Shown here piece after piece: positions 53,028 through 61,840 of a DNA stretch of 64,000 bases. How positions within the stretch are numbered: the stretch's first letter is position 1; every line of letters begins with the position of its first letter. Origin of the DNA: Hydractinia symbiolongicarpus. Lineage: Eukaryota > Cnidaria > Hydrozoa > Anthoathecata > Hydractiniidae. The notes beneath the pieces are model-generated. The model was not told the origin of the DNA. It made no database searches and was given only the letters and a program-made list of their open reading frames with translations. The position numbers and the translations under genes are program-made. The stretch is taken from NCBI RefSeq assembly GCF_029227915.1, contig NC_079877.1, forward strand, positions 19,495,851-19,559,850, read 5' to 3'.

Positions 53028-54795
53028 GTGTAAGGCTTTTATTAGGCGGCAAGAGGCCATAGTACGGCTTTTAGAAGGCTATGCTCGTAGTTGTCGTTAA
53101 TATAAGGCAATGTCGCCATGGAAAATGACTTGGCACGTTGTAGATCATCATTTAGACTGCAAGGACTAGACCAATGGCAACCTGTGCAGACACGTGGAAC
53201 CACGTTATTTAAGTGTAGGGCCTTAATTATGTTGTAAAAGACCATATTACGGCTTTTAGAAGGCCATGCACGTAGTTGACGGTGATAAAAGGGTATGGCG
53301 CCGGGGAAATTGACTTTGGACGTTGTAGATCATTGAGACTGCAAGGACTAAACCAATGATACCATGCGCAGACTTGTGCAACCCCGTAATTTACGTGTAA
53401 GGCCTTAATTAGGCGACAAGAGGCCATAGTACGACTTTTTCCATTGAGACTGCAAGGACTAGACCAGTGGCAAGCTGCGCGGACACGTGGAGCCACGTGG
53501 CTATGCTCTAGTCGACGTTGATATCAGGCAATGGCGCCATGAAAAACGTCTTGGGACGTTGTAGATCATTGAAATTACAAGGACTAGATCAATGGCACCA
53601 TGCCCAGACTCGTGGAAATACGTGACTTTCGTGTAAGGCTTTTATTAGGCGGCAAAAAGCCATATTTCGGATTTTGGAAGGCTATGCACGTAGTTGACGG
53701 TGATATAAAGCCATGGCGCGAAAGAAAATGACTTGGCACGTTGCAGATCATTTAGACTGCAAGGACTAGACCAATGGCTAGCTGTGCAGACACGTGGAAC
53801 CACGTAATTTAAATGTAGGGTCTTTATTAGTCCGCAAAAAACCATATTGCGGCTTTTAGAAGGCTATGCACGCAGTTGACGGTGATAAAAGGGTATGGCG
53901 CCGAGGAAAATGACTTTGGACGTTGTAGATCATTGAGACTGCAAGGACTAGAGCCATGGCAACCTGTGGGGACACGTAGAACCACCTAATTTTAGTATAG
54001 GGCCTTTAGAAGACCGCAAAAAGCCATATTACGGCTTTCAGAAGGCTATGCACGTAGTTGACGGTGATAAAAGGCCATGGCGGCAAGGAAAACGACTTGG
54101 CACGTTGCAGTACATTGAGAATGAAAGGACTAGACCAATGATACCATGAGCAGGCTCGTGGAACTAAGTGATTAACGTTTAAGGCCTTAACTAGTCTGCA
54201 AAAGGCCATACTACGGCTTGTCGAAGGCTATGCAAGCAGTTGACGGAGATATAAGGGCATGTCGTCAAGGAAAACGACTTGGGACGTTGTAGTCCATTCA
54301 GACTGCAAGGACTAGAGCCATGGCAAGCTGCGCGAACACGTGGAACCACGTAATTCACGTGTAAGGCCTTTATTAGGCCGCAAAAGCCATTTTACGGCTT
54401 TTGGAAGGCTATGCATGTAGTTAACGGTGATATAAAGGCATGGTGCCAAGGAAAACGACTTGGCACGATGCAGTCCATTGAGAATGAAAGGACTAGACCA
54501 ATGATACCATGTACAGGCTTGTGGAACAACGTAATTTACGTGTAAGGCCTTAACTAGTCTGCAAAAGGCCATACTACGGCTTGTCGAAGGCTATGCAAGC
54601 AGTTGACGGTGATATAAGGGCATGTCGTCAAGGAAAACGACTTGGGACGTTGTAGTCCATTCAGACTGCAAGGACTAGACCATTGGCTAGCTGCGCGAAC
54701 ACATGGAACCACGTAATTCGCCTGTAAGGACTTTATCGATCCGCAAAAGCCATATTACGACTTTTAAAAGGCTATGAACGTAGTTAACGGTGATA
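53028..54795 (+). repeat. Segmental duplication S2, left copy
   Basis: Matches 58,595-60,358 at 5,564-5,567 bp. The 3-bp difference is an extra atc in agatcatcatttag near 53,147. The segment includes one 236-bp composite. Confidence 0.82.
53418..53653 (+). repeat. 236-bp composite (6)
   Basis: Both junctions are present, with the agccacgtggct form of the second junction. Confidence 0.9.
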
Positions 54796-54948
54796 TAAAG
54801 GCATGGCGCCAAGGAAAACGACTTGGCACGATGCAGTCCATCGAGAATGAAAGGACTAGACCAATGGCAAGCTGCGCAGACACGTGAAACCACGTAATTC
54901 ACGTGTAAGGCCTTAAGTAGGCTGCAAAAGGTTATACCATGACTTGTC

Positions 54949-57255
54949 GAAGGCTATGCAAGCAGTTGCCGGTGATATAAGAGCATGGCTTCAAGGAAAA
55001 CGACTTGGGACGTTGTAGTCCATTCAGACTGCAAGGACTAGACCAATGGCTAGCTGTGCAGACACGTGGAACCACGTAATTTAAGTATGGGGCCTTAATT
55101 ATGTTGTAAAAGACCATAATACGGCTTTTAGAAGGCCATGCACGTAATTGACGATGATAAAAGGCCATGTAGCCAAGGAGAATGACTTTGAACGATGTAG
55201 TCCTTTGAGACTGAGAGCACTTGATCAATGGCACCATGCCCAGACTGGTGGAAATACGTGACTTTCGTGTAAGGCTTTTATTAGGCGGCAAAAAGCCATA
55301 TTACGGCTTTTAGAGGGCTATGCACGTAGTTGACGGTGATATAAGGGCATGGCGCCAAGGAAAATGACCTTGGACGATGTACTCCTCTGAGACTGAGAGA
55401 ACTAGACCAATGGAATCATGCGCAGACTTGTGGAACTACGTAATTCACGTGCAAAGCCTTAATTTGGCCGCCAAAAGCCGTAATACGGCTTTTAGAAAGC
55501 TATGCAAGTAGTTGATGGTGATATAAGGCCATGAAGCCAAGGAAACCGACGTGGAACGTTGTAGCCCATTGAGACTGAAGGGTCGAGTCCAATGATACCA
55601 TGAGCAGGCTCGTGGAACTAAGTGATTAACGTTTAAGGCCTTTAATAGGCGGCAAGAGGCCATAGTACGGCTTTTAGAAGGCTATGCTCGTAGTTGACGT
55701 TGATAGAAGGCAATGGCGCCATGGAAAACGACTAGGGACGTAGTAGATCATTAAGACTGCAAGGACTAAATCCATGGCCACCTGTGCGGACCCGTGGAAT
55801 CACGTATTTTAAGTGTAGGGCCTTAATTATGTCGTAAAAGACCATATTATAGCTTTTAGAACGCTATGCACGTAGTTGACGGTGATAAAAGGCCATGGCG
55901 GCAAGGAAAACGACTTGGCACGTTGTAGTCTTTTGAGACAGAAAGAACTAGACTAATGGCACCATGCGCATACTCGTGGAAATACGTGATTTTCGTGTAA
56001 GGCCTTAAGTAGGCTCCAAAACGCGATACTACGGCTTGTCGAAGGCTATGCAAGCAGTTGCCGGTGATATAAGGGCATGGCGTCAAGGAAAACGACTTGG
56101 GACGTTGTAGTCCATTGAGACTGAAAGGTCTAGACCAATGATACCATGAGTAGGCTCGTGGAACTACGTGATTTACGTGAAAGGCTTTTATTAGGCGGCA
56201 AGAGGCCATAGTACGGCTTTTAGAAGGCTATGCTCGTAGTTGTCGTTAAGATAACGCAATGGCGCCATGGAAAACGACTTGGGACGTTGTAGATCATTGA
56301 GACTGCAAAGACTAGACCCATGGCAACCTGTGCAGACACGTGGAACCACGTTATTTAAGTGTAGGGCCTTAATGATGTTGTAAAAGACCATATTACGGCT
56401 TTTAGAAGGCTATGCACGTAGTTGACGGTGATATAAAGCAATGGGGCCAAAAAAAATGACTTGGCACGTTGTACTCCATTGAGACTGAAAGGTCTAGACC
56501 AGTGATACCATGAACAAAGTCGTGGAACTACGTGATTTACGTGTAAGGCCTTTATTAGGCAGCAAGAGGCCATAATACGGCTTTTAGAAGGCTATGCACG
56601 TAGTTGACGGTGTCATAAGGCCATAGCACCAAGGAGAATGACTTTGGACAATGTAGTCCTTTGAGACTGAGAGAACTAGATCAATGGCACCATGCCCAGA
56701 CTCGTGGAAATACGTGACTTTCGTGTAAGGCTTTTATTAGGCGGCAAAAAGCCATATTACGGCTTTTGGAAGGCTATGCACGTAGTTGACGGTGATACAA
56801 AGCCATGGCGCGAAAGAAAATGACTTGGCACGTTGTAGATCATTTAGACTGCAAGGACTAGACCAATGGCTAGCTGTGCAGACACGTGGAACCACGTTAT
56901 TTAAGTGTAGGGTCTTTATTAGGCCGCAAAAAACCATATTGCGGCTTTTAGAAGGCTATGCAAGTAGTTGACGGTGATAAAAGGGTATGGCGCCGGGGAA
57001 AATGACTTTGGACGTTGTAGATCATTGAGACTGCAAGGACTAAACCAATGATACCATGCGCAGACTTGTGGAACCACGTAATTTACGTGTAAGGCCTTAA
57101 TTAGGCGACAAGAGGCCATAGCACGGATTTTTCCATTGAGACTGCAAGGACTACACCAATGGCAAGCTGCGCGGACACGTGGAACCACGTGGCTATGCTC
57201 TAGTTGACGTTGATATCAGACAATGGCGCCATCAAAAACGTCTTGGGACGTTGTA
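54949..57255 (+). repeat. Segmental duplication S1, right copy with two extra monomers
   Basis: Copy of 50,300-52,242 with an additional 364 bp (about 55,682-56,045). The join lies in gaaggctatgc, the same short motif on both sides. The extra dimer contains ggactagggacg and gataaaaggccatggcgg monomers that also occur near 52.3 and 62.4 kb. Confidence 0.8.
55473..55493. repeat. 21-bp perfect odd palindrome (2)
   Basis: Identical to the palindrome at 50,824, in the partner copy of duplication S1. Confidence 0.92.
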
Positions 57256-57550
57256 GATCATTGGAACTGCAAGGACTAAAACAATGGCACCATGCCCAGA
57301 CTCGTGGAAATACGTGACTTTCGTGTAAGGCTTTTATTGGGCGGCAAAAAGCCATATTACGGCTTTTAGAGGGCTATGCACGTAGTTGACGGTGATATAA
57401 AGCCATGGCGCGAAAGAAAATGACTTGGCACGTTGTAGATCATTTAGACTGCAAGGACTAGACCAATGGCTAGCTGTGCAGACACGTGGAACCACGTAAT
57501 TTAAGTATAGGGCCTTAATTATGTTGTAAAAGACCATAATACGGCTTTTA
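56040..57550 (+). repeat. Segmental duplication S3, left copy
   Basis: Matches about 60,513-61,840. The offset is 4,473 bp at the left and 4,291 bp at the right. The 182-bp step is one monomer missing from the right copy, so S3 overlaps S1 and shows continued reshuffling. Confidence 0.8.
57110..57345 (+). repeat. 236-bp composite (7)
   Basis: Both junctions are present, with the aaccacgtggct form. It is the partner of composite 5 in duplication S1 but keeps the 10 bp missing there. Confidence 0.9.
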
Positions 57551-57710
57551 GAAGGCTATTCACGTAGTTGACGGTGATATAAGGCCATAGCGCCAAGGAT
57601 AATGACTTTGAACGATGTAGTTCTTTGAGACTGAGAGCACTAGATCAATGGAATCATGCGCAGACTTGTGGAAATACGTAATTCACGTGTAAAGCCTTAA
57701 TTTGGCCGCA

Positions 57711-57731
57711 AAAAGCCGTAATACGGCTTTT
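57711..57731. repeat. 21-bp perfect odd palindrome (3)
   Basis: Same 10-bp arms around a central A, in a monomer with a five-base A-tract. Confidence 0.92.
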
Positions 57732-58594
57732 AGAAAGCGATGCAAGTAGTTGATGGTGATATAAGGCCATTAAGCCAAGGAAACCGACGTGGAACGTTGT
57801 AGTCTATTCAGATTGAAAGGTCGAGACCAATGATACCATGAGCAGGCTCGTGGAACCACGTCATATACGTGTAAGGCCTTTATTAGGCCGCAAAAGCCAT
57901 ATTACCGCTTTTAGAAGGCTATGCACGTAGTTGACGGTAATATAAGCGCATGGCGCCAAGGACAATGACTTTGGACAATGTAGTCCTTTGAGACTGAGAT
58001 CACTAAATCAATGGCACCATGCCCAGACTCGTGGAAATACGTGATTTTCGTGTAAGGCCTTAAGTAGGCTGCAAAAGGCGATACTACGGCTTGTCGAAGG
58101 CTATGCAAGCAGTTGCCGGTGATATAAGGGCATGGCGTTAAGGAAAACGACTTGGGACGTTGAAGTCCATTCAGACTGCAAGGACTAAAGCCATGGCAAG
58201 CTGCGCGAACACGTGGAACCACGTAATTCACGTGTAAGGCCTTTATCGATCCGCAAAAGCCATATTACCAATTTTAAAAGGCTATGAACGTAGTTGACGG
58301 TGATATAAGGCAATGGCGCCAAAGAAAATGACTTGGCACGTTGTAGTCTATTTAGACTGCAAGGACTAAACCAATGGCAAGCTGCGCAGACACGTGAAAC
58401 CACGTAATTCACGTGTAAGGCCTTAAGTAGGCTGCAAAAGGTTATACTATGACTTGTCGAAGGCTATGCAAGCAGTTGCCTGTGATATAAGGGCATGGCG
58501 TCAAGGAAAACGACTTGGGACGTTGTAGTCCATTGAGACTGAAAGGTCTAGACCAATGATACCATGATTAGGCTCGTGGAACTACGTGATTTAC

Positions 58595-60358
58595 GTGTAA
58601 GGCTTTTATTAGGCGGCAAGAGGCCATAGTACGGCTTTTAGAAGGCTATGCTCGTAGTTGTCGTTAATATAAGGCAATGTCGCCATGGAAAATGACTTGG
58701 CACGTTGTAGATCATTTAGACTGCAAGGACTAGACCAATGGCAACCTGTGCAGACACGTGGAACCACGTTATTTAAGTGTAGGGCCTTAATTATGTTGTA
58801 AAAGACCATATTACGGCTTTTAGAAGGCCATGCACGTAGTTGACGGTGATAAAAGGGTATGGCGCCGGGGAAATTGACTTTGGACGTTGTAGATCATTGA
58901 GACTGCAAGGACTAAACCAATGATACCATGCGCAGACTTGTGCAACCACGTAATTTACGTGTAAGGCCTTAATTAGGCGACAAGAGGCCATAGTACGGAT
59001 TTTTCCATTGAGACTGCAAGGACTACATCAATGGCAAGCTGCGCAGACACGTGGAACCACGTGGGTATGCTCTAGTTGACGTTAATATCAGGCAATGGCG
59101 CCATGAAAAACGTCTTGGGACGTTGTACATCATTGAAATTACAAGGACTAGATCAATGGCACCATGCCCAGACTCGTGGAAATACGTGACTTTCGTGTAA
59201 GGCTTTTATTAGGCGGCAAAAAGCCATATTTCGGATTTTGGAAGGCTATGCACGTAGTTGACGGTGATATAAAGCCATGGCGCGAAAGAAAATGACTTGG
59301 CACGTTGCAGATCATTTAGACTGCAAGGACTAGACCAATGGCTAGCTGTGCAGACACGTGGAACCACGTAATTTAAATGTAGGGTCTTTATTAGTCCGCA
59401 AAAAACCATATTGCGGCTTTTAGAAGGCTATGCACGCAGTTGACGGTGATAAAAGGGTATGGCGCCGGGGAAAATGACTTTGGACGTTGTAGATCATTGA
59501 GACTGCAAGGACTAGAGCCATGGCAACCTGTGGGGACACGTAGAACCACCTAATTTTAGTATAGGGCCTTTAGTAGACCGCAAAAAGCCATATTACGGCT
59601 TTCAGAAGGCTATGCACGTAGTTGACGGTGATAAAAGGCCATGGCGGCAAGGAAAACGACTTGGCACGTTGCAGTACATTGAGAATGAAAGGACTAGACC
59701 AATGATACCATGAGCAGGCTCGTGGAACTAAGTGATTAACGTTTAAGGCCTTAACTAGTCTGCAAAAGGCCATACTACGGCTTGTCGAAGGCTATGCAAG
59801 CAGTTGACGGAGATATAAGGGCATGTCGTCAAGGAAAACGACTTGGGACGTTGTAGTCCATTCAGACTGCAAGGACTAGAGCCATGGCAAGCTGCACGAA
59901 CACGTGGAACCACGTAATTTACGTGTAAGGCCTTTATTAGGCCGCAAAAGCCATTTTACGGCTTTTGGAAGGCTATGCATGTAGTTAACGGTGATATAAA
60001 GGCATGGTGCCAAGGAAAACGACTTGGCACGATGCAGTCCATTGAGAATGAAAGGACTAGACCAATGATACCATGGAGAGGCTTGTGGAACAACGTAATT
60101 TACGTGTAAGGCCTTAACTAGTCTGCAAAAGGCCATACTACGGCTTGTCGAAGGCTATGCAAGCAGTTGACGGTGATATAAGGGCATGTCGTCAAGGAAA
60201 ACGACTTGGGACGTTGTAGTCCATTCAGACTGCAAGGACTAGACCATTGGCAAGCTGCGCGAACACATGGAACCACGTAATTCACGTGTAAGGACTTTAT
60301 TGATCCGCAAAATTTCATATTACGACTTTTAAAAGGCTATGAACGTAGTTGACGGTGA
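58595..60358 (+). repeat. Segmental duplication S2, right copy
   Basis: Copy of 53,028-54,795 with scattered substitutions. Its last monomers (59,876-60,340) recur a third time at about 63,384-63,850, offset 3,508 bp. The composite in this copy has gtgggtatgctc in place of gtggctatgctc. Confidence 0.8.
58982..59217 (+). repeat. 236-bp composite (8)
   Basis: Both junctions are present. The second junction reads ccacgtgggtatgctc, a single-base change. It is the partner of composite 6 in duplication S2. Confidence 0.9.
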
Positions 60359-60512
60359 TATAAGGCAATGGCGCCAAAGAAAATGATTTGGCACGTTGTA
60401 GTCCATTTAGACTGCAAGGACTAGACCAATGGCAAGTAGTGCAGACACGTGAAACCACGTAATTCACGTTTAAGGCCTTAAGTAGGCTGCAAAAGGTTAT
60501 ACTATGACTTAT

Positions 60513-61840
60513 CGAAGGCTATGCAAGCAGTTGCCGGTGATATAAGGGCATGGCGTCAAGGAAAACGACTTGGGACGTTGTAGTCCATTGAGACTGAAAG
60601 GTCTAGACCAATGATACCATGAGTAGGCTCGTGGAACTACGTGATTTACGTGTAAGGCTTTTATTAGGCGGCAAGAGGCCATAGTACGGCTTTTAGAAGG
60701 CTATGCTCGTAGTTGTCGTTAAGATAACGCAATGGCGCCATGGAAAACCACTTGGGACGTTGTAGATCATTGAGACTGCAAAGACTAGACCCATGGCAAC
60801 CTGTGCAGACACGTGGAACCACGTTATTTAAGTGTAGGGCCTTAATGATGTTGTAAAAGACCATATTACGGCTTTTAGAAGGCTATGCACGTAGTTGACG
60901 GTGATATAAAGCAATGGGGCCAAAGAAAATGACTTGGCACGTTGTAGTCCATTGAGACTGAAAGGTCTAGACCAGTGATACCATGAACAAAGTCGTGGAA
61001 CTACGTGATTTACGTGTAAGGCCTTTATTAGGCAGCAAGAGGCCATAATACGGCTTTTAGAAGGCTATGCACGTAGTTGACGGTGACATAAGGCCATAGC
61101 ACCAAGGAGAATGACTTTGGACAATGTAGTCCTTTGAGACTGAGAGAACTAGATCAATGGCACCATGCCCAGGCTCGTGGAAATACGTGACTTTCGTGTA
61201 AGGCTTTTATTAGGCGGCGAAAAGCCATATTACGGCTTTTGGAAGGCTATGCACATAGTTGACGGTGATACAAAGCCATGGCGCGAAAGAAAATGACTTG
61301 GCACGTTGTAGATCATTTAGACTGCAAGGAATAGACCAATGGCTAGCTGTGCAGACACGTGGAACCACGTAATTTACGTGTAAGGCCTTAATTAGGCGAC
61401 AAGAGGCCATAGTACGGATTTTTCCATTGAAACTGCAAGGACTAGACCAATGGCAAGCTGCGCGGACACGTGGAACCACGTGGCTATGCTCTAGTTGACG
61501 TTGATATCAGACAATGGCGCCATGAAAAACGTCTTGGGACGTTGTAGATCATTGAAACTGCAAGGACTAGATCAATGGCACCATGCCCAGACTCGTGGAA
61601 ATACGTGACTTTCGTGTAAGGCTTTTATTGGGCGGCAAAAAGCCATATTACGGCTTTTAGAGGGCTATGCACGTAGTTGACGGTGATATAAAGCCATGGC
61701 GCGAAAGAAAATGACTTGGCACGTTGTAGATCATTTAGACTGCAAGGACTAGACCAATGGCTAGCTGTGCAGACACGTGGAACCACGTAATTTAAGTACA
61801 GGGCCTTAATTATGTTGTAAAAGACCATAATACGGCTTTT
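60513..61840 (+). repeat. Segmental duplication S3, right copy lacking one monomer
   Basis: Relative to 56,040-57,550 one monomer is gone at about 61,350-61,380. There the 56.88-kb-type monomer (ggctagctgtgcagacacgtgg) continues directly as the 57.08-kb-type monomer (cgtaatttacgtgtaaggcc). The resulting hybrid monomer is normal in length. Confidence 0.78.
61401..61636 (+). repeat. 236-bp composite (9)
   Basis: Both junctions are present. It lies in the right copy of S3, directly after the hybrid monomer that marks the one-monomer loss. Confidence 0.9.
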
